Shown here: positions 1 through 11,756 of the stretch, in pieces
Numbering within the stretch: position 1 is the stretch's first letter
Layout of the letters: each line of letters begins with the position of its first letter
Source of the DNA: Siphonodentalium dalli
Lineage: Eukaryota; Mollusca; Scaphopoda; Gadilida; Siphonodentaliidae
Length of the DNA: 64,000 nucleotides
Direction: 5' to 3'
Assembly: GCA_032622095.1 (NCBI GenBank)
Contig: CP136066.1
Span: forward strand, 229,902,961-229,966,960
Notes under the pieces: generated by a model
Seen by the model: the letters and a program-made list of their open reading frames with translations, nothing else
What the model was told of the DNA's origin: nothing
The model's database searches: none
Translations under genes and position numbers: made by a program

Positions 1-1094
1 CCTATTGATATTTACCTTGAAATGTTAAGCCAGTGCATTCTTCTATATATGGGGGCTCCATATTTTAAGAGAATGCACTGGCACGACATCGATAATCATG
101 CACCAGCACAGCTTCCGTCATGGAAAGGTTACAACGCTCCCGTATGGAGCCTCAGGCGGACTCAAGCAGACGACAGTCATCAGTGCTTTGTTCTCTCTGT
201 CTTGGGTTCCATTAAGGGTTAAACATAAGTAAGAAATAACGATTTCCAACGGTTGTTTCTGGCATGGATTGCTGATTATAAATTGTGTCCAGAATGCAAA
301 GAGATGAGGAGTTTATGTAGAGCGATAATATATGCTAAACGTGTGGAATATGACAAATTGACTAAATCATTAACCATATAATTGTAAACGTTGTTAAATG
401 GCCTTTGAAACCTTCCACAATTTAAACTACAACATTTGTTTCCGATGGGATCGTTATTATTTAAAAGGTCAGAGAAACCAGACATTTGCCGAAAACAAGT
501 TCTCGATAAACAAAATTTGATAATCGCTGTTAGAAAGTGTTCATGAATTCTGGAATGGCCATTACCCTGTTCAGATGATAAGTTTAACCCTTTATATACT
601 AAATACATATTGACGAGTAGTCCCCTTTGAATTGTTCAGTTAATAAGTTCAACCGTGGGTTGTTTGTTGTACTTATTATCTGAACATTTCCCACCAATGA
701 ATAGGAATTATTCTGCATTTGTATTATAATTTCACCAAAATGTCATATATATCCTAAACATCCCTCCGATTGAATAATAGATCATTCCAATGTATAAGTT
801 TATAACTGTTGGGATAATCAATTCAACACATAAAGGGTTTAATGTGATTATTAGATTTTTAACATTTATGGTTTTATCATGGAGTAACCCTATCAATCAG
901 TATCTCTCGGTGGCTTAGATTTTAAACATTTAAGGTTTTATCGTGGAGTAAGCCTCCCAATCTGTTGAAATTCTTTGATTGTCATAAAAGCGTCCCATTT
1001 TTGACTTTCCCGTGACTATGTTTCCCAACAACATATATGTACCACAGCCACCCTGACCACCTGAATATGTAAACGTATACCTACTTTATTTCAG
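1..1094. other. upstream sequence, repeats, no exon found
   Basis: Positions 28-95 hold a degraded version of the window's common hairpin ('ccagtgcattct' and its reverse complement). Positions 120-235 resemble the 'gagccccac...gacgacactc...ggctccct' segment seen again at 55680-55760 and inside the elements at 21.6, 37.1 and 60.0 kb. Positions 600-700 (a 'gacgagtagt...ctgaacatttccc' stretch) recur at 52800-52870. Two diverged copies of a ~70-bp unit lie at 846-965. I see no convincing exon or promoter here. Confidence 0.5.
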
Positions 1095-1127
1095 GAGGCA
1101 TGTCACGTTTGTGGATGGACCCACCAG
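1095..1127 (+). CDS. micro-exon 1 (33 nt, phase 1-1)
   Basis: The acceptor is a good pyrimidine tract ending 'tactttatttcag'; the donor is CAG|gtatgt. The exon reads two bases, ten codons, then one base, giving GMSRLWMDPP between split codons. It is the first exon I can place in the window. The 'DPP' end just before the donor resembles the 'MPP' end of the exon at 43493. Function is unknown. Confidence rests on the strong splice sites and on sharing phase with the other exons. Confidence 0.7.
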
Positions 1128-2078
1128 GTATGTTTTGTTCGTTGGCATTTCGATGTTCTACATTGGCTTGTCGTTAAGAAAACGAAGTAGAAATAACTAT
1201 TTTAAAATTCGCAATCAAAATCCAGCGCGCATCGTTGTCAATTCCCTGAACCGGAACAGAGAATCATAGCATACGTACATATGGCGATCATTTTTGTTTA
1301 GATGACCAGGTGGTGTCCTGAGGTTATGGACGGGGTCTAGGTATTTGTATGCTGCTCATTCTTGTGCAGTAAATGTGGTAGTTGTGGTAATGCAAGATTT
1401 TATTTTTTTTAAATACTGTAATGATCGCGTTTGTTGTCAACTAAGGTACATTAGATGACGTTCTGTGGTAAAACTAACCACTTAAAGTTAAATAGGTTCA
1501 ATCCGTGGCAGGCGGGATTTACAGCTAAACTGTCGCATATGGAAAATAATTAGTTGTTGTAAGCAATGACGGCCCAATTCACAAACACCTTTTTCGATTG
1601 CAAAAATTCCAACGCCAGTAGCTCGAGTCAAAGCAATATTCTACCACTGTAGTACTCCCATGTTTCTTTCTCACTAAGTAAGAACTCTTAAACATGATAT
1701 TTAAATACAATTTAACATGTACACGAGCAGTCACGGGGCTATATGCATAACAACTTCTCTGGAAGACTGTGTGGAAGAGAATGTATAATGTCTGTGGGGA
1801 ATCTGGAATACTCTAAACTGAATATATTTGTCGTTCAGTCATACTGAATGGTCACGCCAGGAGACAATATTTACACTCACACATGCACTCGCGTTGTGGA
1901 ACATGGATACAGGACGTTGGTTGGTCGAAATTACGTCACATGACGTCGCGCAATGACCCCAACTTGCATCCATTTTTGTGTAGACGCAACTTGCTCCGAG
2001 CCACGATACTAACGTTGGAAATGGACGCTTAAAACTCTTTTAATCTGCCAGTTGACTTGGTTGAGTGTAAATATAAGT
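1128..2078. other. intron sequence, nothing recognised
   Basis: AT-rich intron sequence. Positions 1960-2040 contain a 'caacttgcatcc' motif that recurs in the foldback element immediately downstream, so this may be a decayed part of that element. No exon signals that keep the phase-1 pattern were found. Confidence 0.5.
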
Positions 2079-2227
2079 AATGAATGTTGATTTTGTTGCG
2101 TCCCATAGAGTATGGATGCAAGTTGGTCTGACATTTTCATGTATGGAACGCTTTCGCGTTCCACACAAAATGTCATACCAACTTGCATCCATACTCTATG
2201 GAACGCAAGCAAATCAACATCCATTTC
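2079..2227. repeat. foldback (hairpin) element
   Basis: The two halves are inverted copies: 'gaatgttgattttgttgcg' on the left and 'caaatcaacatcc' on the right. Long arms carry 'catagagtatggatgcaagt' and its complement, around a short centre 'ggaacgctttcgcgttcc'. No coding sequence. It is probably a non-autonomous foldback transposon. Confidence 0.75.
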
Positions 2228-2509
2228 TTAAATGGACCTGTGCCCAGAGGTATGATGATTCATTGTGACTCACGCTGAGACACAGGCTTCTAATAAGCTT
2301 ATTGATTCCAATTTCCCCTTTAGGAATAATTGTGTCATACACGTGTTATATACAGACAATAGTCACATCAAATTTACAACTGAAATTCAATCTCCTTTTG
2401 GACATTTTAATAAGGAGAGATAATGGTTCCTGGAGTTACAAACTAACTAATTTTAACGTACTCACTGCTGGCCAGCTGATATTGTTACAGTTCGTAAAAC
2501 AGACGATAA

Positions 2510-2923
2510 GGGTACGTTCATACACTGGCAAGTTTGCACGGTATGGTTTGCAGGCATTTTGTCGTAGAAAACGATATGGCGCCATGATATGAATGGAAAA
2601 AAACACACACAGTGCATCTGTGCCATAGCTAACTACATGCGAAGTAAAATCTGCGTAGTTCCACTAGTAACGATGCTACTGGAATTTGCCTGTAAAAATC
2701 GTGCAATTATCTTGCAAAAATTAATCATACAGGTATTTGAAGGCAAATTCCAGTAGCACTGTTACAAGTGGAACAAGATAAATGTTACTTCTCATGTCTT
2801 TCGCTTTAGTAAAGATGCATGTTATGTGCACGTTTCCGTTCATATTCTGGCACCATGTGGTTTTCTATGACGAAATGCCCGCAGAAAACTACCGTGCAAA
2901 CTTGCCAGCGTATGAACGTACCC
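2510..2923. mobile_element. Harbinger-like MITE, copy 1
   Basis: The termini are inverted repeats beginning GGGTACGTTCATACACTGGC and ending in the complement, with a TAA duplication on each side (2507-2509 and 2924-2926). A 3-bp TAA/TWA target duplication with GGG...CCC ends is typical of PIF/Harbinger. It has no transposase. A close copy lies at 54567-54976, and degraded relatives lie at about 13807-13970 and 61930-62045. Confidence 0.8.
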
Positions 2924-3024
2924 TAAAAGTTAATTCTGCAAAACCAAAGATGAAATGAATGGCAAATTTTATTCAAACTTGTTATTGATTCGGACAGATT
3001 GACATTATATCTGGCTATATTATA

Positions 3025-3158
3025 CACACTAGTACACACTAGTACATACTAGTACACACTAGTACACACACACTAGTACACACTAGTACACACTAGTAGA
3101 CACACACTAGTACACACTAGTACACACACACTAGTACACACTAGTACACACTAGTACC
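3025..3158. repeat. microsatellite-like (ACACACTAGT)n
   Basis: About 13 copies of a decamer-type unit 'acacactagt', some lengthened by an extra 'acac'. Each unit contains the palindrome ACTAGT. It lies in the intron between the exons at 1095 and 4700. Confidence 0.9.
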
Positions 3159-3670
3159 AAATTGGTAGAATATTGCCATATGTGTTTTCTACAATAATAA
3201 AGTAAGTCACATCCATAGTAGCTCTTAAAGTTTATGTTGTTTATTGTATCTACTGAGTTTTCTAACAGTTAAGCCAGTAAATGTATTCCCGATTTGTAAA
3301 CTATAGTTTTTACTCGAGCGATCGGCGATCGGCGTTATTAGGCATTTGTGAATTATTACCAATAGGAATGATGACATATTCGATTATTGTGAAACATAAC
3401 AATATAGATGCGTTTGTTAAAGTGGCACACTCGATTTTAATTTTGATTTTATTTCTCTTTTAATCACTTTCTTTCTGACATACAATACACGTATTTCATA
3501 AGTTTCATTGTCAGGCCTAAAAAATAAAAATAATTTGAAGGAGTCTTGAAAATAGAGTAGCCATGTAATTATCTTTGTTAAATTTGCTTTCGAAATATTT
3601 TAAGTGAGTGGATGAGTACCACGGACTGCTGGTGCCCACAGGCCACTGTTTTATGGGTACTTTGTTACCT

Positions 3671-4158
3671 TGTTGTAAAATATAGAGATCCGGGGGAGGG
3701 GGCTGGGAACACCACAGAATACAAGGGTAAACCTGTCTTCGGTAACATGGACAAAGGTGATCGTTATCTAGGTACACATTTCGAAGCGCCACTTGGACAA
3801 TTCCATAGTCAGTAAAATTAAAAACAGGAGCATAATAGAGGTATGCCTGGTGTTTTGAAATTTGGAAAATATAGGTATACATATGACAGAGTATGCGTAC
3901 CAGTATCGTTGAATCAAGCACTATCATAAATGAACTAGTTATACGTAGAGTATTAAAATATTCTTTAGTTTCATGATTGTCCCATACCGGTAGTTTCAGT
4001 AAAAGATGGGAGCGTGGTACATAGTTAGGTGTTACAAATTTAGAAATTAGGAACGTAAGCATAGGCCGCGAGTTTTCGAAAGGGTTAATTTTGAAATTTA
4101 TAGTTATGTACATGAGTAAGCAGTTGTAGAATGTAAGTGTAGGTGTAAGTCTGAAGTA
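3671..4158. repeat. ~490-bp dispersed repeat, copy 1
   Basis: Nearly identical to 44873-45356, with only a handful of substitutions plus a G-run length difference. On the minus strand it carries an open frame (3517-4164, 215 codons, partly outside the repeat). Comparing the copies by eye, about half of the differences change an amino acid, which fits a chance open frame rather than a conserved protein. No terminal inverted repeats or target duplications were identified, so the mode of spread is unknown. Confidence 0.8.
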
Positions 4159-4439
4159 ATGCAATTATATTTTGCTGTAAAGGCGATGTTACATACCGAT
4201 GGATGCATACACATCTTTCGTTACTGGTACCCACTCTAATCCTCGCTAGCATTAGCGTTAACACTTTAAACTTTAGATGTGATTCACTGGATGTAATGTA
4301 GACTGACATCGTACAACATTATGATGCATATTATGACATATACACCCTGACCAAGTGGCCCTCGTAATATGCTATGATGCTGGTGGTCCTACTTAATTGC
4401 TATGATTCGGGAAGGGCAAACCGATGCCGTTATGAAAAA

Positions 4440-4600
4440 AGTACTATTATTTTTTCTGAAGTTGTCATTTTCGCAGTGTCTGGCTAATTCGAGCGATTTA
4501 AGAAAAATTAATGTGTGTTTGAAACATTCAAGAACATATATTTAAAAAATATATTATAATGCCTGCGCTGGTGTTTCTAAAAAATTATTGTAAATACGTG
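4440..4600. repeat. intron segment shared with 10.05 and 34.7 kb
   Basis: The stretch around 'gtctggctaattcgagcga' and 'gaaacattcaagaacatat' recurs at 10050-10160 and, more diverged, at 34690-34790. The neighbouring 'cctgcgctggt' stretch continues the match at 10150 and possibly 35450. These shared blocks lie close to exons, suggesting that exon-plus-intron modules were duplicated. Confidence 0.6.
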
Positions 4601-4699
4601 CGAAAATACAACCAAGCTTTAAAATCGGTGTTCTTTTTATAGCTGCATTTTAGATGCATGATCGTTGGTTTTAATGTGGAATACCCATCTATTTTGCAG

Positions 4700-4726
4700 A
4701 TCACTTCAACCCATACATGATGTATT
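4700..4726 (+). CDS. micro-exon 2 (27 nt, phase 1-1)
   Basis: The acceptor is 'ctattttgcag' and the donor is T|gtaagt, a near-consensus site. The frame is two bases, eight codons, one base, encoding HFNPYMMY between split codons. The Met/Tyr content fits the Met-rich character of the other micro-exons. It lies just downstream of a duplicated intron block. Confidence 0.7.
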
Positions 4727-4784
4727 GTAAGTATACAAAACATATTGTTTGTGACAATGACGCATCACAGAAAACTGTGATCAG

Positions 4785-4826
4785 AAATGTGTGTATCACA
4801 TACGATGTACCTTAATGCAGAAATAC
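4785..4826 (+). CDS. candidate micro-exon (42 nt), weak acceptor
   Basis: A strong donor (gtgagt at 4827) follows an open phase 1-1 stretch encoding MCVSHTMYLNAEI. The acceptor (…gtgatcag) lacks a pyrimidine tract. A 6-nt exon starting at 4821 is an alternative reading. It was picked partly because it satisfies the phase rule, so treat it as tentative. Confidence 0.25.
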
Positions 4827-4854
4827 GTGAGTATCAACGTCCTGTCTTAAATTT

Positions 4855-5185
4855 CTATATGAAAGACCCTCTTCATTTTCGAACCCTCGGATCACATTAT
4901 ATAAAATGTATGCCATATGATATATCATTGGAAGGAGGAAGGTCCAACACATTGAATTATCAAATTATCCGGTGTAATAAACTGTGAAAAATTTGTTTAG
5001 TTGAGGTGCCGGAAAAGTTGATATATCTAAGTATGAATTCCTCTGCATTCTGGGAGCGAAACGGGGGAATGTGTTCTATGATTTCAGCTATTTTCTATTT
5101 TTCTATGGCACTTTGATGACTTATAGTATTTTAATCATATTGTATGGCATATATTATTATTAAAACCGTATATCAAGACACTATA
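4855..5185. mobile_element. diverged copy of the TTAA|AGGCCCAC element
   Basis: Shares the internal sequence 'acattatataaaatgtatgccatatgat' type block (quoted in part: 'tatataaaatgtatgcc') with the clearer copies at 11846 and 60740, and the tail 'aaaaccgtatatcaagacac'. Ends are not preserved well enough to define. Non-coding. Confidence 0.5.
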
Positions 5186-5894
5186 ACATATAATCGGTGA
5201 ATCAAATGGTCAGTTAAAGCCAATTGGCGGTTTGCACTCCAAAATACACCTAATAATATTCGCTTTTGAAATTTTCCCGGCATCGAAATAGCTCGATTAA
5301 TACTTGAAATAATTTCTACGGGCGTTCTATGTCCCATAATGTTCGTCATAATGACTACAACGTCCAAAAAGGTGTTTATGTCCCGAACAAATAAAAGCCA
5401 TGTTCATCGGCGGCGGGGGGGGGGGGGGGGTCTGTAATGTTTTCCGAACACTAGGCGTGAAGGGTAGGTGAGTGGTTCATCAGCCCGGCTTGCACAATTT
5501 TTCGAGGCCCGTAATTTATTTCCTGGAATCATTTTTCTTCACAATAATAGGATAAAACGGTTAAATGGTGCTTCTATTATGTAGTAGGTATGCACTGAAC
5601 TCTTGGTATGGGGGTTTGAGTCGCCATCGGTTAATAGTGAGGGCTTTGCCAATGGGTAATACAAAAGGTCAGCTTGCTAAATATTTTCATCAATAATCTA
5701 TCAATGCACATTATTAAACTAAATCAAATTAAATAATTTTATAAAAACTTAAATATCATTTATTCAACCTGATATAAATGACAACATAACATAATAATAG
5801 ATTCTTCAAATAAATAGAAACTCTTAAAATATAAATGGACTATTAAAACAACAATAACAACATTTAGTGCACACTACATAGCATATCCCTCATC
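5186..5894. other. intron sequence with a poly-G run
   Basis: Mostly unassigned AT-rich intron. Positions about 5409-5430 are an uninterrupted G run preceded by 'cggcgg', likely to form unusual DNA structure and to be hard to sequence. No exon seen. Confidence 0.5.
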
Positions 5895-6190
5895 ATATCA
5901 TCATCAAACTTCATATGGATCATCGGGTTGACCTCTAGATGGATTGTTACCATTTATCCCGGACTATGTTAAAAAAACATGGCTGCCAGCGGCCATCTTT
6001 GATTTTAATCTTTGTATGGCTAAATCATTTAGCACAACTTAAAGGTCACATTTTTCATCCAATCGTCACCGAACTTCATATGTATCTTGGGGTGACCTCT
6101 AGATGCGGCCTCCCATTTTTTCCCGAAATTCGTTTTAAAAAACATGGCTGCCAGCAGCCATCTTGGATTTCAAATGTGAATTCATCAGCA
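5895..6190. repeat. ~165-bp satellite-like unit, two copies
   Basis: Two direct copies of a monomer whose end is the palindromic block 'catggctgccagcagccat' followed by 'cttggatttc'. Further copies lie at 23560-23760 (opposite orientation) and 35765-36190 (three copies), with a decayed one at 60600-60740. The family resembles dispersed satellites I associate with mollusc genomes; that link is from memory, not a search. Confidence 0.65.
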
Positions 6191-6380
6191 CACCCCGCAG
6201 CGCATATTAATTGGAGAATTGTTCTAAAACTTTACATCCTTGTTGGTAAATAACAAGTAGGAATGCTTCTATAGTCATGATATGGAATAAAAGTCGGATG
6301 ATGTCAGGAAAACTGAGTAAAACATTTGAAGCATTTTGAATGGGTGAGTCCCTATTTCAGAATCGGAAGAAAAACATTAG

Positions 6381-7222
6381 CGGGTGGTGGGTACCCAGAG
6401 CGGGTGGTGGGTACCCAGAGCGGGTGGTGGGTACACAGAGCGGGTGGTGGGTACCCAGAGCGGGTGGTGGGTACCCAGAGCGGGTGGTGGGTACCCAGAG
6501 CGGGTGGTGGGTACCCAGATCGGGTGGTGGGTACCCATAGCGGGTGGTGGGTACCCAGAGCGGGTGGTGATTACCCAGAGCGGGTGGTGGGTACCCAGAG
6601 GTCGGGTGGTGGCTACCCAGAGGTCGGGTGGTGGGTACCCAGAGGTCGGGTGGTGGCTACCCAGAGGTCGGGTGGTGGATACCCAGAGCGGGTGGTGGAT
6701 ACCCAGAGCGGGTGGTGGGTACACAGAGCGGGTGGTGGGTACCCAGAGGTCGGGTGGTGGGTACCCAGATCGGGTGGTGGGTACCCATAGCGGGTGGTGG
6801 GTACCCAGAGCGGGTGGTGGGTACCCAGAGCGGGTGGTGGGTACCCAGATCGGGTGGTGGGTACCCATAGCGGGTGGTGGGTACCCATAGCGGGTGGTGG
6901 GTACCCAGAGCGGGTGGTGGGTACCCAGAGCGGGTGGTGGATACCCAGAGGTCGGGTGGTGGGTACCCAGAGCGGGTGGTGGATACCCAGAGGTCGGGTG
7001 GTGGATACCCATAGGTCGGTGGTGGGTACCCATAGCGGGTGGTGGGTACCCAGAGCGGGTGGTGGGTACCCAGAGCGGGTGGTGGGTACCCAGAGCGGGT
7101 GGTGGATACCCAGAGGTCGGGTGGTGGATACCCAGAGCGGGTGGTGGGTACCCAGAGCGGGTGGTGGGTACACAGAGCGGGTGGTGGGTACCCAGAGCGG
7201 GTGGTGGGTACCCAGAGGTCGG
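6381..7222. repeat. 20-bp minisatellite, about 41 units
   Basis: Tandem units of 'gcgggtggtgggtacccaga' with a 22-bp variant carrying an extra 'gt' (…gaggtcggg…). Variants (gat, cat, cac, ggc changes) are scattered, giving higher-order patterns. Because 20 is not a multiple of three, all frames cycle through the unit and remain open; the minus strand stays open for 296 codons (6377-7267). I treat those frames as repeat artefacts. The G-rich strand could form G-quadruplexes. Confidence 0.97.
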
Positions 7223-8340
7223 AAAATATAATAAAATAAAATTATTTCCTGACACCCCTGTGTTCATTACAAGGGCGTTCCATGTTAGTCTAATCCTGAT
7301 ATAAAGACATAAAGAGCGTTTGTCTCACTTCTGGGCCAACATTTAAAACAGCTGGGAGGTGGCTATGACCTATAATGACGATGGTATGAACATATTTCAT
7401 AAATTGTTTTACCTATAATATAACTCCTCCCAAATTACGTAGACAAAATTTGGAAGCTCGAATGAGCCATGTCTGTTTAAAGTTTGATTGTTTTCAAAAC
7501 TAGGTCTTTTGTTCTTAACATGAGAAACACTGAACATCACTTTGAAGGAAACAATCATGATCCCTTATAATCAATGTATGATATATTACTATAACAACAA
7601 CTCATTACCCTCACAATATGAGATATTTTTGTATTTAAAAAAAAAGTGGTTTAAAAAAAAAATAGTCATGCAAATGGCTGCCAAAAAAAATAAAATATGC
7701 AATGAAAAATGTTTTATTTATTTTCTCGCAGACAGTCATGCTATCCGATGGTAGCCGATGCGCATACCGTAGTTAGGTGCATAGTCTAGATAATGCAGTG
7801 AGTTTATTTAATATTTCCTGTCAAACACTCTATCCACTTGGTTATCCAAAATGGTTATTTAAATTTTTTTAAACTACTTTTTTCATAATTCGAACATATC
7901 TCTCATATTGTGAGGGTAAACACGTGGTGTTATAGTACTGTATCATACATTGGTTATTAAGGATAATGATTTTTCCCTTCAAACTGATTGTTTGAAATAG
8001 AGATCTGTACTAAAATTCACCTTCTCCTTAAGGTGGAAGTTGGTCGAACATATTTGTATAACACCACATACATGTACACACCCCGTTCCCAAAAGCTGCA
8101 CATACCCATATAAAAAGCACCATTGTAAAACCATGGTACAACCACCGTGGTACTACCATGTGATATATACGAATCGGCCATTCTACGACATGGTAATACC
8201 ATGTTTTGTTTATGTGGGTAAATCCCACCTAGGTCATTCCTCCACCTGCCGTCTGCTCCAGTCTATGTGTGGCTTTATATGGGTTCTAAACCGACACCAG
8301 AGTTGCGACGATGATAATGGCTCTCTTTAGTCATTAATGT
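7223..8340. other. intron sequence, small inverted repeat
   Basis: Unassigned intron. Positions 8125-8205 hold short inverted motifs 'ccatggta/taccatgg' repeated several times, giving a weak foldback. Nothing coding is supported. Confidence 0.5.
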
Positions 8341-8760
8341 GACGATTAACATTTTTTATTACAGTCTAACAATTTTTATAATTTTCATAATTGTTTCTTA
8401 CAATCTATAAAAAATATCCTTTAAACATGTTATCATTTTTTATAATTTTTTCTTACTTTCTTTAACAATTTTTTCATTTTTGTATGATTGTTTTCTTACA
8501 TTCTTTATCACATTTTTTATTATTTTTCTTACATGCTTTAAGAATTTTTATATTTTTTTATCAGTATTTCTTACAATCAAAACAATTTTTAAGTATTTTT
8601 GTATTTGTTTCTTACATTTGTTAACAATTATGCAAAATAATATAAAATGTGTTATGCCCAAAGCATTCTCTTATATATGCGAGGCGACCTATTGTCGACT
8701 CGCATATATAAGTGAATGCATTGGCACAGGGTTTTCACAAAAATGCAGGAAGCTCCAATC
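8341..8760. mobile_element. AT-rich element carrying one hairpin
   Basis: A ~300-bp AT-rich run repeats a 'ttcttacattctttaacaat'-type motif several times, followed by the window's common hairpin (8657-8732) and the tail 'ggcacagggttttc'. A similar arrangement is at 32140-32590. It looks like the hairpin-MITE spacer expanded into a longer element; no target duplication was identified. Confidence 0.65.
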
Positions 8761-8946
8761 ATCAGTTATCATTTATTTAATTTTTCTTACTTTTTTAAAC
8801 AAATAGCAATTATAAAAAATAATTAAAATTTGGTAGCACCATGTTACATGTATATACATGTCCTAATTGACGGTGATGTACCGCAGTACATGTATAATAT
8901 GTCGACCGTTGGCCTAAATTGACACAGAAAGCATTAATTTTCTTAA

Positions 8947-9145
8947 CCCTTTACCCAACCGGCCAAATAAAGCTTCAACAGCCTAAAATATATTCGGTCT
9001 GTCTCAATAGAACCATACAAATATGGATATCATTGGAACCGGCTCCTTGACCACATTGTGATAGTTACAGTTATGCCCTGTGCCAATGCGAGTCGACCAC
9101 AACACTTTTTACCATTTTTTCTTACATTCTTTAACAATTTTGGTT
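8947..9145 (+). mobile_element. truncated TTAA hairpin MITE
   Basis: Starts with TTAA|CCCTTTACCCAAC and the usual ~150-bp subterminal region (…ggatatcattggaaccggct…gccctgtgcc), but the first hairpin is almost deleted and the second hairpin and right terminus are missing. It is a remnant of the family described at 16737. Confidence 0.8.
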
Positions 9146-10368
9146 TGCGTCGCCTACAATTATTTTCAAATCAAGACTTATCGGGTGTAGCCTCTGTAAA
9201 ATCTGTTTTCACTGTGGCCTGCGCCATAAAACGGAATAACGGATATAAGTCCATGATCTACTTATTTCAGAATCAAATAATCCAATATGAACATATAGGT
9301 CGATTATGTGCGTATTTGCGCGAGGATATGTTTAACTTCACGCGGGACTATCTAGATGGAACCAAAGGTATATGCTAAGGTGTCTAACAGGGGTAACTGT
9401 TTTACGTGGAATATAATGGTGTGGGTAAACATTTTATAGTATGACGATGTTGGTGTTATGCAGAACTGTGGAGGGCAGCAAAAATTTAGAAAATATTTTT
9501 GTGGCCGAGTTCCACCAAACTTATACATAATCATCTCAATGATATGGCGCCGTTCGTGTCAGGGGTCCACGGAGGGAATTGATAAAAAAACGTTTTTTAG
9601 AACCGATATCCACCAAATTTATACACATTCTTATCCATGATACGAGGAATCTAATCTTGTGATTTAAATTGAATTTTCCCTGGGTAATTAATTCAATGTT
9701 TATTGCAATATCGGCTCACAACAATAAAAGGAAGGCATACAATCTCGAACTGGGACCATCCCATCACTACATGATTATGAAATGACGGAGCCAAGCCAAT
9801 GAAGCCATTGTTTGATACTTTATACTTAGTATTGCAATTAGTTGAAGCCGGGTAAACACTCAGTAGGTCCCGACACTTGGTGGGAAACACCAAACTCAAT
9901 GCAGGCGATATATCACTACCGGAAGGATCGTACCTTGCGGACTGACCGATCAATCAATTATTTTCGGGAGTGGTCCTATAGGATAGTGGTTGGGCGCGAA
10001 GCGCCCGGGAAGGTCGAAAAGATCGAGTGATCTTTTCCTTGACCCCGCATGGAAGTGGTCAGTTTCGCGGTGTTTGGCTAAATCGAGCGATTTGAGAATA
10101 AAAACAATGTGCGTATGAAACATTCAAGAGCATATATTTATTGACAAAAATGATAATGCCTGCGCTGGTCTTTCTAAAACAACGCGAATTCCCATCTTGA
10201 TGTTAGTCGATTTTCAACAACTAATACAACCAGTATTAAAATATTTCGTAGTAACTATGTTGTTGAATGCTTGATATGCATATTAGCTTTTCCTGGATAC
10301 TACTTCTACTTGATGTTGATTGACATTTCCTTGCAAGTTTGCAATGGCACTAATATACTTGTGTTCAG

Positions 10369-10380
10369 GTTGTGACTTCG
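10369..10380 (+). CDS. candidate 12-nt micro-exon
   Basis: The acceptor is 'atacttgtgttcag' (good) and the donor G|gtaaaa (moderate). Phase 1-1, encoding CDF. Found by applying the phase rule, and very short, so it may be coincidental. Confidence 0.2.
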
Positions 10381-10397
10381 GTAAAAATTAAATTTAT

Positions 10398-11012
10398 TTG
10401 TATTACTGTGTAGTTATGTGCACACAACCTTGTGTATATGTTATATATCTCATGTTACACATGTATGCATTCCCAACCTCATGGAACAACTTAGATAACA
10501 CTATGACTAAAAATCAAAGTAGGCATGTATTCAAAAAACACATCACAGAGAAAATAATAAGCGCATATTCTAACGATATCAAATGCAAGAATCGAGGATG
10601 CCCAGACTGCCCCCAGAACGTACCCCGTTAAGTATACAATACATATAACACGTTCAACGTCAATATATACGAATCAGTAGTCCCTGTAACCTCATCCGCC
10701 AAACATACTACCCGATCGTCTGAATTTGAACCATATACATGGTATTGAACATCCCTCGGGTAGTATCCATTTTCACACACTCTTAAACTAAGCCCTAAAC
10801 TCATAAATTACATATACACAATATGTGCACGGCTCACCCAAGGCCATCTTACTATTAGTTATTACTTTCTATATTTACCATACTGGGGATGGCAGGAAGA
10901 CAGTCTTGCCAGATTATGCCATCCCCAACAATATACGACAGAATTATCTATAATTGTTATCATTATTATGTAATATGTATGTGTATTGAAATAAAATATC
11001 CTATCCTATCCT
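10398..11012 (+). mobile_element. 3' end remnant of a non-LTR retrotransposon (LINE)
   Basis: The open frame 10398-10631 contains FPTSWNNLDNT…FKKHITEKI, which fits the common C-terminal pattern of LINE reverse-transcriptase ORFs (P-x-x-W-N-x-L … F-K-x-x-L). About 370 bp later comes a 3' tail ending 'gaaataaa' followed by a short TCCTA repeat (10990-11012), typical of CR1/L2-like LINE ends. No catalytic domain remains. The clade is not determined. Confidence 0.5.
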
Positions 11013-11242
11013 GTGTCTGAGAATAAACCAATACAACAACAACTTATATCCGTTATTCAGTTTAGTGGCGCGGGCCACAGTGAAAACGCAATTTAAGGAG
11101 CATACACCAGATAAGTCGCGAATTGGTTCATTCGTGTTATTGTGTTTCGCATATCCAACTCTTCACAAAAATTACAAACAAAAGAGTAAAAATACATTAT
11201 GTGTTGTAAATAACACTATATTTGTGACAGGTTTCAGAAATA

Positions 11243-11653
11243 TGTGACCCGTCATATCAAAACCGGTCATAAGTCGAAAAATATTTTATTTGAGATATGT
11301 GTTGCATGCTATAGAGTGTGATAGTGATAAGAGTTTTACATTTAAATGGCTACATTGTTGCGGTCCAAAGTTATGATATTTTGAATGTCGGTGTCGACAT
11401 GAACAGACGATTCCAGAGATAATCGCATTAAAAGAATAAAAATACACCATTATATGTCCAAATTACAAAAATACAAACATAGTCACAAATTCACTTTATG
11501 CTTCTTTATGTCGATAGAGTAGAACACTATAAACAAATGTGTCAAAAACAAATATCATAATTTTTCTGATCTCTTGTATTTTTATGATATTTTATATATT
11601 TACTCAATATTAGAAATGCCGACTTACGAATGGTTTTGATATGGCGGGTCACA
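11243..11653. mobile_element. TA-flanked MITE (Tc1/mariner-like), copy 1
   Basis: Inverted termini TGTGACCCGTCATATCAAAA … and their complement, with TA on both sides (11241-11242 and 11654-11655). Interior is AT-rich and non-coding. A second copy with the same termini at 36942-37402 carries a nested hairpin element, and a lone end lies at about 13203-13222. Confidence 0.8.
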
Positions 11654-11689
11654 TATATGGCCCACTTACCAGCCTAAATCTTACTGTTT

Positions 11690-11756
11690 GCACACATAGA
11701 TACACAACAGATAGATACACAACACATAGATACACAACACATAGATACACAACAGT
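11690..11756. repeat. short tandem repeat 'agatacacaacaca'
   Basis: Four to five copies of a ~14-bp unit 'tagatacacaacac'. It opens short frames on both strands that I do not regard as coding. Confidence 0.85.

Larger units (their letters stand above)
9200..11085. repeat. inverted blocks flanking a LINE remnant
   Basis: The block at 9200-9252 (containing 'cactgtggcctgcgcc') is the inverted counterpart of 11043-11085 (containing 'ggcgcgggccacagtg'). The 1.8-kb interior holds a second small repeat (9690-9975) and LINE-derived sequence. Whether these are the ends of one composite element or two opposite copies of a repeat is not decided. Confidence 0.45.

Noticed and set aside
2489-2512. 21-nt phase-compatible segment before gtacgt
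   Set aside because: The donor is the terminus of the Harbinger-like MITE, which was inserted later.
3517-4164. 215-codon minus-strand open frame
   Set aside because: It runs past the repeat boundary, has no recognised domain, and differences from its copy at 44.9 kb include about as many amino-acid changes as silent ones.
6377-7267. 296-codon minus-strand open frame and overlapping plus-strand frames
   Set aside because: They are produced by the 20-bp minisatellite, which lacks stop codons; no start context, splice sites or non-repeat sequence support them.
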